A stretch of DNA of 56,464 nucleotides from Candidatus Delongbacteria bacterium (GCA_017997825.1 JAGOEH010000001.1:1-56464); one strand, 5' to 3'. Shown: positions 42,355-53,100, numbered from the stretch's first letter. Notes: generated from the sequence alone by a model not told the origin. Numbers and translations are program-made.

Positions 42355-43874
42355 TAAATCCTCCTTGGATTATTGATAAGACCTCGGTAATTGAAACACT
42401 TGAAAATGTAAAAAACGCGGAAAATCCGCCCATGATGCTTGATTTCCAATGTTTTATAGGGCTCAACCCGCTCAAATACCAGATTCAGGGATTCCATATG
42501 ACGCATTTTTTCAAAGTCCGAATAGACAAAAATGGCATTCTGACCGATTCGCTGCTGGGGATCGCCCCGGAAATCAAACTGAAGGGCTGACTCACCATAT
42601 ACATTCTGGGCATAAATCCGATCCTGATAGGGGGTGTAAAAGGCCATCTCGGCGGCGACTTTGTATTCATTGCCGAAAATGAACACCGGTCCCTGCCGGT
42701 TCATCTGCGAGTGCAACTGCACAATCTCATGCGATAGTTCCCGCCATCCGTTCCAGGTATCCCCCTTTTTGATCGGAACTAAGGGAAACAGAATAATGGC
42801 AATATTCAAGCCGATCATGATCATACTGAATACCGCCCCAAACTTGACCCTGGAAGAAATCCCCGGTATCTCGCCGTCCTGATCGAAGCGGTGAAAGTAA
42901 AGGTAAACGATGGCGATCAATAATGTCAAATAGGCCGGCTCCAGCCAGTTCATCTTGACCAGGGTGGTGAAACTGACCATGAAGAAAAAGATGATCATCG
43001 GGACGGAATAAGCGGATAAGAATAGCAGACGTTCTTTTTTGAAATGGAACAAATTCTTGCATAAGGCTGCAATGGCTGCGATTCCAAGGATGAAAAACAG
43101 CGGGGTCAATTCATACAACTGACTGGCGATCAGTTGAAAGAAATAATTCAGGGTGAAAGAGGTGGCCTTGACGGCTCGATTACTGCTCTGAAAAAGAAAT
43201 GACGCCCAATTATGGGTTGCGTTCCAGTAAATTACCGGACTGAAAACCAGCAACGCCATGATCATGGCCAGATAGGGCTGAGGTTTCCAGATGAAATGGC
43301 GGTTATAATTTGAAACCAGCAGGTAAAGCAGGGTGGATATCAGCAGGAATCCGGCCGTGTATTTGCTGCCCAAGGCCAATCCGGCGAAGATTCCGGCCAG
43401 CAGCCACCAATACCAGCGGTTCTGCATCAGAAATACCTTGCTCAGCATCCAGACGGTCAGCAGCCAGAAAAAAAGCAGCGGCGTATCCGGTGTAGCAATG
43501 AAAGAACTGATGTTGAAAAAAATCGTCAGGTTCAACGCCGCCACACAGTAAAAACCCAGCTTATAGCTGGTAAACATCTGACTGGTCATCCGGTACATGA
43601 CCCACATGATACCGATCGAATATAGAATCATCGGCAAACGCACAAACAACTCATGATTACCCAATAGGTAGGTGAAAAGCCCGATCGAATAGGAACAGAT
43701 GGGAGGGTGATCAAAATAGCCCAGGGCCGGCTGTTGGATATACAGCCAATAGTAGGCCTCCTGGGGAACCAGCGGAATGAGGGCGGCGATGACAATCCGA
43801 AAAAGGGTAACTCCCGCAATCAATATCCACAACCAACGCGTATAATGGTGCTGATGGCTTACCTGATGATTCAT
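42354..43874 (-). CDS. GT39/ArnT-type membrane glycosyltransferase
   Basis: This is a polytopic protein of 506 residues with about 10-12 hydrophobic helices. The first periplasmic loop carries the acidic motif PQEAYYWLYIQQPALGYFDHPP (residues about 35-56), typical for polyprenyl-phosphate-dependent transferases of the GT39/PMT/ArnT group. HNWASFLFQ and LGSKYTAGFLL fit the family. Such enzymes move a sugar from a polyprenyl-phosphate carrier to lipid A, protein or glycan on the periplasmic side. The acceptor is unknown. The gene shares one base with fba downstream, an unusual pairing with a central metabolic gene. Confidence 0.87.
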   Translation of the reverse strand: MNHQVSHQHHYTRWLWILIAGVTLFRIVIAALIPLVPQEAYYWLYIQQPALGYFDHPPICSYSIGLFTYLLGNHELFVRLPMILYSIGIMWVMYRMTSQMFTSYKLGFYCVAALNLTIFFNISSFIATPDTPLLFFWLLTVWMLSKVFLMQNRWYWWLLAGIFAGLALGSKYTAGFLLISTLLYLLVSNYNRHFIWKPQPYLAMIMALLVFSPVIYWNATHNWASFLFQSSNRAVKATSFTLNYFFQLIASQLYELTPLFFILGIAAIAALCKNLFHFKKERLLFLSAYSVPMIIFFFMVSFTTLVKMNWLEPAYLTLLIAIVYLYFHRFDQDGEIPGISSRVKFGAVFSMIMIGLNIAIILFPLVPIKKGDTWNGWRELSHEIVQLHSQMNRQGPVFIFGNEYKVAAEMAFYTPYQDRIYAQNVYGESALQFDFRGDPQQRIGQNAIFVYSDFEKMRHMESLNLVFERVEPYKTLEIKHHGRIFRVFYIFKCFNYRGLINNPRRI

Positions 43875-44000
43875 TATTTCTACCCCCGAACTGGTAAATG
43901 GTTACCGAATCACTATCATCATCGTCTTCTATATCAATACGAATTTTCTTCACTTTTATCAAGTTATTTTTAGACCCTAAAGATTTATATCAAAATATTC

Positions 44001-44029
44001 TTGACAAATCATGAAAAATATTGTATTAT
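44001..44029 (+). promoter_or_regulatory. Promoter of tRNA-Val
   Basis: TTGACA (44001-44006), 17 bases, TATTAT (44024-44029), about 18 bases before the mature tRNA 5' end. Confidence 0.85.
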
Positions 44030-44046
44030 TACGGTCACAATTCAAT

Positions 44047-44120
44047 GGGCGATTAGCTCAGGTGGCTAGAGTACTTGCTTGACATGCAAGGGGTCACTGG
44101 TTCAAGTCCAGTATCGCCCA
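44047..44120 (+). tRNA. tRNA-Val (anticodon GAC)
   Basis: A complete cloverleaf is visible: acceptor GGGCGAT (44047-44053) with ATCGCCC (44113-44119), D-arm GCTC/GAGT, anticodon stem CTTGC/GCAAG with loop TTGACAT (anticodon GAC at 44081-44083), T-arm ACTGG-TTCAAGT-CCAGT and discriminator A at 44120. The CCA end is not encoded. A consensus promoter lies upstream and a terminator directly downstream, so it is a single-gene unit. Confidence 0.97.
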
Positions 44121-44127
44121 CTATACT

Positions 44128-44162
44128 AAACCCGGAAGTCATTATATCTCCCGGGTTTTTTT
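44128..44162. terminator. Bidirectional intrinsic terminator
   Basis: AACCCGG...CCGGGTT with a run of T on the plus strand and A on the left side (T on the minus strand). It closes the tRNA transcript and, from the other side, the NamZ-like gene whose stop is at 44165. Confidence 0.85.
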
Positions 44163-44164
44163 AT

Positions 44165-45370
44165 TTACCCTTTTTCATCTCCCGATTTTGGATTGTCCAA
44201 CGATGGGTATATAAGGCTATCCTTGCGTAGCTGGTGAAATACCTGTTCTTCCCCGTATAAAAAGTCATCGATTTGGCTGAAATCCGCCTGACGGTACACC
44301 ATTTCGATCAGGCGGTGATGCCCCAGCAGCAGTTCTATGGCCGGGATCTCCCGGATGAATTCATAGGGTTGACTCCTGAAAAAATCATGATCGCCTACCA
44401 TCCGGCGGAACACTTGAATGATTTGCATATAGGCCCGGAACGGGCGGACCGGGCGGCGGTCGGCCAGGTGAATATATACCCCGCCGCATCGCTGCCCGGC
44501 CTCTTTTTGAAACATCGGCCGGAATTCCAGCGGCATAAATGTCAGTCCCGGAATCTCCAGCCGGTCCAACTCATCTTTCAGCCGAAAGGGATCGATACCC
44601 GCTTTCCCGATCGCCAGAAACGGAAAGGTCGTCCCGCGCCCTTCCGACAGATTGGTACCTTCCAGCAGGCATCCCCCGGGATAAAGGATCGCCGTATCCA
44701 CCGTCGGCATGTTGGGTGAGGTCGGTATCCACGGATAATCATAGTCATCATAAAAACTGTCCCGGCACCATCCGGTGATCGGGATGATCTCCATCGGAAA
44801 GCTCATACCCTTCATCTGATAATAATATCGGGCCAGTTCACCCGAGGTCAGCCCATGGCGGTGAATCAGCGGAAACCGCCCCACAAAGCTGGCATAGCGT
44901 TCCTCCAGAATCGCCCCCTCGATATCGATTCCGTTAATGGGATTGATCCGGTCCAGGATGAACAACGGTTTGGGATGCTGTTCCAGATAATCCATAAAGA
45001 TGCTCAGGCTTTGCAGATAGGTGTAATAGCGGCTCCCGATGTCCTGAACATCGTAAATGATCGCGTCGAATCGGTTGAAATACTCCGGATCCGGCTCCAG
45101 GGAGGATACCTCATTACCGTATAGAGAAATGACCGGAACATCGAGGATCCGGTTTTCCTGGCCTACCGATTCCATATCCTGGGCAACCGGGAAATAGCCG
45201 TGCTCCAAAGAATAAACCAGGCTGACGGCAATCCGGTTCTGTAGGAGAATCTGTAACGTGGAAATCCCCTCCCGGTTGACCGCGGTATGATTGGTGATCA
45301 ACGCGATTTTCAGGCCGGATAAAAGCGAGTAATCCAGATTGTCGATACCTTGGCGTAACGGCTGTTTCAT
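44165..45370 (-). CDS. namZ: DUF1343/NamZ-like exo-beta-N-acetylmuramidase
   Basis: NamZ-type enzymes remove terminal MurNAc from peptidoglycan fragments. Family signatures are clear: ALITNHTAV (about 25-33), IIYDVQDIGSRYYTYLQSL, LDRINPINGIDIEG, PLIHRHGLTSGELARYY, SPNMPTVDTAILYPGGCLLEGTNLSEGRGT (split). The start at 45370 is favoured by GGAGG seven bases upstream; the frame is open to 45394. About 401 residues. At neither start is there a signal peptide, whereas studied NamZ proteins are often exported. It has its own promoter and terminator. A role in cytoplasmic wall recycling is a possibility. Confidence 0.88.
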   Translation of the reverse strand: MKQPLRQGIDNLDYSLLSGLKIALITNHTAVNREGISTLQILLQNRIAVSLVYSLEHGYFPVAQDMESVGQENRILDVPVISLYGNEVSSLEPDPEYFNRFDAIIYDVQDIGSRYYTYLQSLSIFMDYLEQHPKPLFILDRINPINGIDIEGAILEERYASFVGRFPLIHRHGLTSGELARYYYQMKGMSFPMEIIPITGWCRDSFYDDYDYPWIPTSPNMPTVDTAILYPGGCLLEGTNLSEGRGTTFPFLAIGKAGIDPFRLKDELDRLEIPGLTFMPLEFRPMFQKEAGQRCGGVYIHLADRRPVRPFRAYMQIIQVFRRMVGDHDFFRSQPYEFIREIPAIELLLGHHRLIEMVYRQADFSQIDDFLYGEEQVFHQLRKDSLIYPSLDNPKSGDEKG

Positions 45371-45424
45371 GTAGTCCTCCGGGAAATGGTCCATAATCCA
45401 TGGTTTTTTATTCCAACCATTTCC

Positions 45425-45453
45425 AGTATAATTCAGCTCGGGAATAAAGTCAA
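45425..45453 (-). promoter_or_regulatory. Promoter of the NamZ-like gene
   Basis: On the minus strand TTGACT (45453-45448), 17 bases, TATACT (45430-45425). The leader is about 48 bases. Confidence 0.75.
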
Positions 45454-45475
45454 TGGGGAATTGAGTAAAATCTAT

Positions 45476-45507
45476 ATCAGCCGATCAGACAAGTTTATGC
45501 GGCTGAT
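45476..45507 (-). terminator. Candidate terminator of the RND operon
   Basis: ATCAGCCG/CGGCTGAT (8 bp, perfect) sits immediately after the stop codon at 45510, but the following T stretch (ATAGATTTTA) is interrupted, so termination strength is uncertain. Confidence 0.5.
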
Positions 45508-45509
45508 CG

Positions 45510-48500
45510 TTACGACACGGAGTGTACCGCCCGGGATGCCCGGCGTTTTTCCAGCCACAGCACACAGGCCGGCAGAACAATCAGCCCCAGGGCGACCGAG
45601 GTGGTCAGACCGCCGATGGTAGTCAGGCTGAGAGTGTACCAGAGGTCATCCCGGCTTTTATCCCCGGTGATGATCATCGGCATCAGTCCGGCAATAGTGG
45701 TCAGGGTAGTCATGATGATCGGCCTTAACCGGTCGCTTCCGGCCCGGATCAGCAGATCCTCGAGGCAGTCGAAACCGCCCCGCCGTCTCAGCAGGCGGAT
45801 GTGATCCAGAAAAATGATGGCATTGTTGACCACAATCCCCAGCAGCAGTATCACCCCGATATAGGCTGACTGGTTGAAGGTGGTGTCGGTCAGGTAGAAG
45901 GTCATCATCACCCCGATCAGGGAGAGCGGGATGATCAGGAAGACCATCAGGGGATAGCTGAAGGATTCGTAGAGTCCGGCCAACACCATATACATCAGCA
46001 AAAGGGCCAAACCGGCCACCCACCAGGTGGAGGATTTTTTCTCATCGTCAAAGAAACTCCATCCCAATGTTTCGAGGGAGTATCCCGGGGGCAGATCGAC
46101 GGTCGGCACAAAGCGTTTGATGAAGCGCTGGGTGTAGTCGCCGGGAGCCAGGTAATCGAAGACCACGACCTTGAAATAGCGCTGGTCCTCGCGTTCGATC
46201 ATCGGCTGGACATCCAGCAGCCGGATATCGGCCAGTTCGCCCAGGCGGCTTTCACGCCGGTAAAGATTGCGGATCACCAAGGGATCGAGCTGATAAAACT
46301 GGAAATCCGCGTAATCATGGGACTGGATCACGAAGGGGACCTCTTCGGAACCCAATCGGATCCGCTGGCGATAATTGGAGCCGGTCAGATAGGGCCTGAG
46401 TCCCCGGATGACATCGGACGCCGTGAACTGCCGCTGCATCATCCCGGCCCGGTTGAGCCTAAGCGAGGTCTCCTGGCTGGTACTCCAGCCGTATCCCCGC
46501 CGGGTTTGATCGGTTCGGATATTCTGGACCCGGGGGTAGACCTCCAAGGCGCGTTTGATGTTGTCGGCCAGTTCTTCCAGCCGACGATAATTATAGCCCG
46601 ACAGCAGCAGGCGGTTGTTGATGGAAACGCCGCCCCCGCCGGAACTGAATCCATCACCGTAACCGTTCACCCGGATCACGGCATTCCCGATCCGGGTCGC
46701 CTGGATGATCAGCTTCTCCTTGATGATATAGGGAATGGCGGTCAATTGGTTCTCCGGGGTAAACCTGACCTCCATCCTGGCATAGGTGGCATTCAGCCTG
46801 GCCCGGTACTCCTTGATCCCCTCCTCGGCGGCCAGGGTGCTCTCGATCCGACGTACTACCTTGTCCATCTCCTCGATATCCGAGCCGGGGGGTAATATCA
46901 CCATCACCTCAATATAGGTCTCTTCACCCCATTTCCATATCTCACCCCGGCTGACATAGCGGTAGAACAGGTAACTGCTGCCGCCCAGACCGAAATTCAG
47001 AGCGGGGCGGATCGCCTTGATCCATGAAAACTCCATCACCCGGTTATAGGTGAGGATCAGGCTCGATTTCAGCGGTGACCGCTTCAAATCCGTCGGACTG
47101 GAAATGCCGGCCGGCAGCAGCCAGACCGGCAGACCGAACATCCAGACGGCCAGCAGAATGGTCAGCCGGGGTCGTCGTAGGACATGTGTCATGATCCGGG
47201 TATACAGCCACTGTAATCCCCGCGAAACCCGATTGGCCCTCGGGGTGTCGTGATCGGGGGGAATCGGTTCACCCGAATCCAAAGCTGCCGCCACGAGTTC
47301 GGTTCGATTGCCGGCCTGAATTCCACCCTGAGTTGTGGCCCGATCGGATGGCAACTCATCTTCCGGCCTCCCGTTTTCCTGATCCCGCTCGTCCGAAATA
47401 GTACTATTCCGGTTTGGTATCGAGTCAGATTTCGTCTGCTTTTTCAGGCTCTGGTAGACGGCAGTCGGAATAAAGAGGAAGGATATCAGTAATGAGAAGA
47501 TCAACGACAGCGAAACGGTAACCGCAAAGGGCAGATAATAGATCTTCAGTTCTTCCATCAGGTACAGGAATGGAAAGAGCACCGCCAGGGTAGTCATAGT
47601 GGAGGCGATAACCGGCATGGCGATCTCCCCGACTCCGGTTGAACAGGCTTCTTCGGGGGATAGCCCTTGTTGCCGGTATCGATGGATATTCTCGGCCACC
47701 ACGATTGAATTGTCGACCAGGATGCCGAATCCCAGTGCCAGTCCGCCCAGGGTGATCAGGTTAAGGCTGTAATTGAAGATGAACATCAGCAGCAGGGTGG
47801 CCAGAGCGCTGATGATGATCGAGAACTGGACCTGGAAAGCGGTCGACAGATGGGACAGGAACATCAGCAGGACCAGAAATATGATCAGGAAACTGAAGAC
47901 GGATCGATAGGCGAAGGTCCGGATATTCTCGCGGATCACCCGGCTCTGGTCGTCTTCCAGCCGCAATTCCATGCCTTCCGGCAATCCGGATTGCAGGGCG
48001 GCCACTACCTCCATCACCTGGTCGACCACCTTGATGGTGTTGTAGTTGGGTTCCCGTTCCAAAATCAGCAGCAGCGAGTTACGACCGTTGATGCGGATGA
48101 ACGAGCCGGCCGGCGACAGGGTATCGGTGACGGTCGCCACATCCTCCAGTTTGAGCATCCGCCCGCCGGCCATGCCCAGCGGCAGTTGCCGGATATCCCA
48201 TAATGATCGGGCCGATTCGCTGATCAGTACCGTCCGTCTCTGCCCCTGGCTGATCAGCCGGCCGCAGTGGATCTCCGCCACCCGGTCCTGGATCAGGCTG
48301 TAAATATGATTTTCATTCAGCTGAAAGCGTTTCATGCTCTGCTGATCGAGCGCGATCAGGATCTGGTGTTCCCGTCCGCCGACCACCTCGACATTGGATA
48401 CCCCCGGGATCCCTTCCAGCATCGGAATCAGCCGCTTTTCGGCATATTCCTTCAACTGGGCGTCATTCCAGCTTCCCAGGATATTGTAACTCATGAACTG

Positions 48501-48911
48501 ACTGGTGCTCATTTCTTCCGGAATATAGGCCGATACGCTCGGCGGACGAACCTGTTCCGGCAGGCGATCCATCAGGAAGGCGAGGTGTTCCTGTACCACA
48601 AATCGGATGTAATCGGGATTGGCTTTGGATTCCAGCTCCAGGCTGATCTGGGAATAGCCGGTATTGGAGAAAGAACTGATCTTGCGGATACCCGGAATGG
48701 TGCTGATTTCGCTTTCGATCTGTGAGGTGACGTCGTTTTCCACCACCTGGGGCGACATGCCGGGATAAATTGCGGTAACGGTGAGACGGGGATAATCGAC
48801 CGAGGGGGTGATCTCCTTGGGCATACGCAGGACCGCGAACACCCCGGCTACCGATAGAGCCAGGGCCAGGGTCCACACGGCCACCGGCCGGCGGATCAGG
48901 GATAATCGCAT
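45510..48911 (-). CDS. RND-family efflux permease (second of operon)
   Basis: A polytopic inner-membrane pump of about 1133 residues with the AcrB/MdtBC layout: TM1, a large periplasmic part, TM2-6 with GGLALGFGILVDNSIVVAENI (the TM4 proton-relay Asp region, about 390-410), then TM7, a second periplasmic part and TM8-12 with GVILLLGIVVNNAIIFLDHI. The start at 48911 is an ATG preceded by GGAGG; a TTG three codons earlier overlaps the adaptor stop. Between TM6 and TM7 (about residues 488-565) is an unusually long, charged, Ser/Asn-rich cytoplasmic insert. Substrate is unknown; drug-type (HAE) is likelier than metal-type since no metal residues are evident. Confidence 0.93.
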   Translation of the reverse strand: MRLSLIRRPVAVWTLALALSVAGVFAVLRMPKEITPSVDYPRLTVTAIYPGMSPQVVENDVTSQIESEISTIPGIRKISSFSNTGYSQISLELESKANPDYIRFVVQEHLAFLMDRLPEQVRPPSVSAYIPEEMSTSQFMSYNILGSWNDAQLKEYAEKRLIPMLEGIPGVSNVEVVGGREHQILIALDQQSMKRFQLNENHIYSLIQDRVAEIHCGRLISQGQRRTVLISESARSLWDIRQLPLGMAGGRMLKLEDVATVTDTLSPAGSFIRINGRNSLLLILEREPNYNTIKVVDQVMEVVAALQSGLPEGMELRLEDDQSRVIRENIRTFAYRSVFSFLIIFLVLLMFLSHLSTAFQVQFSIIISALATLLLMFIFNYSLNLITLGGLALGFGILVDNSIVVAENIHRYRQQGLSPEEACSTGVGEIAMPVIASTMTTLAVLFPFLYLMEELKIYYLPFAVTVSLSLIFSLLISFLFIPTAVYQSLKKQTKSDSIPNRNSTISDERDQENGRPEDELPSDRATTQGGIQAGNRTELVAAALDSGEPIPPDHDTPRANRVSRGLQWLYTRIMTHVLRRPRLTILLAVWMFGLPVWLLPAGISSPTDLKRSPLKSSLILTYNRVMEFSWIKAIRPALNFGLGGSSYLFYRYVSRGEIWKWGEETYIEVMVILPPGSDIEEMDKVVRRIESTLAAEEGIKEYRARLNATYARMEVRFTPENQLTAIPYIIKEKLIIQATRIGNAVIRVNGYGDGFSSGGGGVSINNRLLLSGYNYRRLEELADNIKRALEVYPRVQNIRTDQTRRGYGWSTSQETSLRLNRAGMMQRQFTASDVIRGLRPYLTGSNYRQRIRLGSEEVPFVIQSHDYADFQFYQLDPLVIRNLYRRESRLGELADIRLLDVQPMIEREDQRYFKVVVFDYLAPGDYTQRFIKRFVPTVDLPPGYSLETLGWSFFDDEKKSSTWWVAGLALLLMYMVLAGLYESFSYPLMVFLIIPLSLIGVMMTFYLTDTTFNQSAYIGVILLLGIVVNNAIIFLDHIRLLRRRGGFDCLEDLLIRAGSDRLRPIIMTTLTTIAGLMPMIITGDKSRDDLWYTLSLTTIGGLTTSVALGLIVLPACVLWLEKRRASRAVHSVS

Positions 48912-48916
48912 CCCGA

Positions 48917-50146
48917 TCAATCCTCCACCGGTTTGGGAGTGACCGGGGTATCGTGGGCCAAGGCAAAATGCCCGTCTACGATCACCGATTCTCCTTCCTT
49001 CAGATCGAAGGTCGAGGAGACCACCTCGATCCAGTCGTCATTTTCCAGCCCGGTTTCCACATAGCACCAGAAGGCTTTGCCGTTGCGGACCGCGAACACC
49101 AGTTTGCGTTGGTCGCGTACCAGCACGGCGGCCCGGGGAACCAGCAGTTTGTCGCTATAGCGGCGCACGGCCATCCGGGCGGTGCCGTACATCCCGGATT
49201 TGAGCAGTCCCTCCGGATTCTCCAGCCTGGCCGTCACCTTGCAGGTACGGGTTGTCGGATCCACCAGCGGATTGACGCCGATGATCCGGGCCTTGAAATG
49301 GCGGTCGGCGAATGCCGGAAAATTCAGCTTGACCTCCCAGCCCGGCTTGATATGGCCGATATCGGTTTCCAGGGCTTCCAGCTTGATGTCGAGCCGACTG
49401 AGATCCACCAGGCTGAACAGGGTCTGGCCGGCGGTTACCGTTTCTCCGGTATGAATGTCGCAATTTCCGATCACCCCGTTGAAGGGGGCCTTGATCAGGC
49501 AGTGTTCCGCATCCAGCGACGCCAGCTCGTACTGGGCTTCGGCCGATGCCAGGCCGCTTTGCTGGGCCAAAGCTTCCTCCTGCTTGGTTCCGGCCATGAT
49601 CCCGGCCGACATTCGGTCGCGTTTGGCAGCCAGCCATTCCGATTCGGTGATCCGCCCGGCTTGGTAATCGATTTCGGCCTGCCGGTATCGGGTCTCGGAC
49701 TCAGGCGGTACCTGAGCGTTATGATTACCGTTGCCGGCATCGCGCTTGAGCAGACTGTATTCGATCTGGGCCCGGACCAGGTTGCTTTCGCACTGCTTGA
49801 GTGTCGCCAGGTAACGGCGATTATCCAGTCGGATAACGATCCGGCCTGCCGAAACCTCATCCCCGTTATGGGCGCATACCTCGATCACCTCACCCCCGAC
49901 CTGGGCCTTGACCTCAGCCTGGTTGACCGCTTCAGTCACCCCGCCGGCCTGCACATACTGAATCAGCTCGCCCCGGATCACCTTACGGACCGGGAGTTCC
50001 AACGGCTTGACCGAGACCTCCTCCAGCTTGATCAGGGATTTCCCCAAATCGTTGGTTTGTCCGGAATGAGTGAACCGGTAATACAGCGCGGCCAGGATGA
50101 TCAGTACCGCGATAATCAGTCCGAAACGGGTCAGTAAGGCTTTCAT
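48917..50146 (-). CDS. RND periplasmic adaptor (membrane fusion protein, HlyD/AcrA family)
   Basis: The 409-residue protein has an N-terminal membrane anchor (about 8-27) without lipobox. It is followed by the lipoyl-type halves (AEVKAQVGGEVIEVCAHNGDEVSAGRIVIRLD in two parts, about 78-109; KAPFNGVIGNCDIHTGETV), an alpha-helical hairpin between them (about 110-200) and beta-barrel and membrane-proximal domains (GMYGTARMAV, KLLVPRAAVLV). It links the permeases to an outer-membrane channel. Its ATG directly abuts the stop of the first permease gene and its tail contains the ribosome site of the second. No TolC-like gene is present in the window. Confidence 0.92.
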   Translation of the reverse strand: MKALLTRFGLIIAVLIILAALYYRFTHSGQTNDLGKSLIKLEEVSVKPLELPVRKVIRGELIQYVQAGGVTEAVNQAEVKAQVGGEVIEVCAHNGDEVSAGRIVIRLDNRRYLATLKQCESNLVRAQIEYSLLKRDAGNGNHNAQVPPESETRYRQAEIDYQAGRITESEWLAAKRDRMSAGIMAGTKQEEALAQQSGLASAEAQYELASLDAEHCLIKAPFNGVIGNCDIHTGETVTAGQTLFSLVDLSRLDIKLEALETDIGHIKPGWEVKLNFPAFADRHFKARIIGVNPLVDPTTRTCKVTARLENPEGLLKSGMYGTARMAVRRYSDKLLVPRAAVLVRDQRKLVFAVRNGKAFWCYVETGLENDDWIEVVSSTFDLKEGESVIVDGHFALAHDTPVTPKPVED

Positions 50147-53100
50147 TTATCTTTCTCCGCTAAAAAGTTCATAAAAGACCGGAATCAGAATCAGGGTCAA
50201 TATAGTGCCGGTGGTCAGTCCGCCGATGATGACCAGTGACAGGGACACCTGGAGTTCGGCTCCGTTGCCCCGGGAAAAGACCATCGGGATCACGCCCAGA
50301 ATGGTGGTCAGGGTGGTGATCACGATCGGGCGGAACCGTTTGCGGCTGGCGTCCAGGATCGCTTCCCGGACAGGCATGCCCTGCCGCCGGTTCTGGTTGA
50401 TGAAATCCACCTTGATGATATCGTCATTGATCACGATCCCGGACAGCACAATGAATCCGATCCCCGATATCACGTTCAGACTGGATCCGCACAGGGCCAG
50501 CAGCCAGACGGCGCCGATCAGCCCGTACGGCACCGACAGCATGATCAGGAAGGGATACTTGAGGGATTCGAATTGGGCGGCCAGGATCAGGAATATCAGT
50601 ACAATGGACAGTATAAAAGCCCAGCGCAGGGACCGGAACGAGGACTGGATCTCTTCCTGTTCTCCTCCCGGAACGATCCGGATGGTGGACGGAAGCTGGA
50701 TTCGATCGGTGATCCGTTTGACATCGGCCATGATGCGGTTGCGGGATACCTGGCTGATGTTGGCCAGTACCTGGACGGTTTCCTGCTGGCGCCGGCGCAG
50801 GATGTGTTCCGGAGCGCGAACGATACGGGACTGAGTGATTTCGCTGACCGGAACGGCCCGGCCGCCGACGTTCAGTAACCGTCGATAGATATCCTCCCAA
50901 CTGTCACGATAATCGGGAGAGGGGCGGACCAGGATATCGATCGATTTCTCCTGTTCCTTGATCCGGGTGGCCACCAGACCGTCGGTCTGGGATTTCAGGG
51001 CCCGGGTCAGATCATTCAGGGTGACGCCATAGATGGCGGCCCGGGTGCGGTCCAGTTTGATCTGATACTGCATCACTCCCGGCTGCCAGGAAAGATGGAC
51101 ATCCTTGAGACCGTTTACCGATCGGAGCTGTTCCTTGAGCTGTTCGGCCACACTCCGTAACTGTTCCGACGGATATCCCCGGACATCCAGCTGCAGGTCG
51201 CTGCCGCCGGCGCCCAATAGCTCGGTAAATGTCAGGTCTCCGCTTTCAAAGTAGCTGCGATAACTGTAAGCCTTGGGTAATGATTCCCGCATCCGGTTCA
51301 GCAGGTCGGTGTCGGAAAGGGTGGAGCCGGATTGGCGCCGGATCATCAGCAACACCTGGTGTTCGCCCACAATTTCGTCGCTCTGGAATACGCTTTCCAG
51401 GGGCCCGACCCGGCTGAACACGCTTTCGATATCCGGGATCTGTAAGAGATTGGATTCGACGGCATGGACCACCTCAGCGGTCTGATACAGGGTGGCATCT
51501 ACCGGCAGCTCGATGGTCAGGCGGTATTCGGTCTGCTGAAGAGGAGGCATCAGCCGCCGTTCCAGCCGGACAGCTGCCAAAGCGGTCAACAGCAGACTCA
51601 GACCTAAGCCCAGCAATACGGTTTTCTTGTGGGCCAGGGCATATAATAAAAAATGATGATAATGATCGTAAATCGTGTCATAACCGCGATTGAATCCCTG
51701 GAATACCGGCCGGGTCAGTCCCTGCCACAGGGGCAGGGTCCGGCGGCTGATCCATCCTCCCCATCGACCCAGGATAGACAGTAATCGTGAGGAAAGGCGG
51801 GATTTGCCGGGACGGCGGTCGGAGCGATAGGTCAATCGGATCGGTAAAGATTCCATCCGGAGGTTGTCGCGTCCCCTGAACCGGCTGATCAGTACCGGTA
51901 ACAATAGTAGACTAGTAATGATGGAAGCCAGCAGGGAGAAGGAGAGGGTCAGCGAGTAATCACGGAACAATCGCCCGGCCACACCCTGTACATAAATGAT
52001 CGGCAGGAACACGGCACAGGTGGTGAAGGTGGAGGCCAGCACCGGCAGAGCCACTTCTGAGGCTCCTCGGTGGCAGGACTCTATCGGCTCCATCCCTTCT
52101 TCTCTCAGACGGAATATGTTTTCCAACACCACGATCGAATTGTCAACCATCATCCCGATTCCCAGGGCCAGTCCTCCCATCGACATCATATTGAGCTGGA
52201 TCCCGCTGAAATGCATGATGATGAAGGTACTGATAATGGATACCGGCATCGAGATTCCGATGGTGAGGGGATGGGTGATGTTCTGCAGGAACAGGATCAG
52301 ACAGACGAATGCCAGCAGGGCGCCCCAGATCAGGTTGGAAAAGAGGTTATCGATACTGCTCTGGATATATTCGGATTGCTCGCTGACGATTTGGAAGCGG
52401 AGGGTCGGCATTTCGGCCGTCATCCGGTCCAGTTCGGTCCGGACCTGGTTGCAGACGGCTACGGTATTGGAACCGGATTCCTTGGTGATGAAGAGTCCCA
52501 GCATCTCATTCCCATTGAATCGGGTGATCGAACGGCGTTCTTCGGGCACGTAATCCACCCGGGCGATATCGCCCAGTCGGACCGGATGATCGCGGCCGGA
52601 AAGGATCAGCCCGGTTTGCTTGATTTCCTCCAGGGTGCGGTATTCGCCATCGATATAGAGGGAGTGGCGATACCGGCCGTGGCGGATGGTGCCGCCGCCC
52701 TGGGCCAGGTTATTCAGGCTCAGGCTGGAGGTGATCTGATCCAGGGTGATATTCTGGACCAGCAGTTTTTGAGGATCGACTTCCACCAGGATTTCGCGTT
52801 CCAGACCACCGACGGTTTCCACCATCGCCACTCCCTGGAGCTGTTCCAGCCGACGACGGATCAGGTTGCGGCATACCTCGGTCAGTTGGTGGATATCCGC
52901 CCCGCCGACTGCGATATGCATCACCGGCTTGGCCGATGGATCAATATGCAGGATCTGGGGGCGTTCGGCCTCGTCGGGCAGATAATAACGCACCTCATCC
53001 AGTTTCTCGCGGACCGATAGGGAGGCGTAATCCATGTCGGTACCCCAGAAGAATTCCAGGTTGATCAGGCTCAGGCCTTGGCGGGTCACACTGGTCACCT

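Noticed and set aside
48953-50137. Long plus-strand open frame (394 codons) opposite the RND adaptor gene
   Set aside because: It mirrors the adaptor codons, has no ribosome site or domain pattern, and its Gly/Gln/His-rich product is typical of an antisense shadow.
52070-53020. Plus-strand open frame (316 codons) opposite the first RND permease
   Set aside because: Same reasoning: the minus-strand permease is a clear full-length family member; the opposite frame has no recognisable motif.
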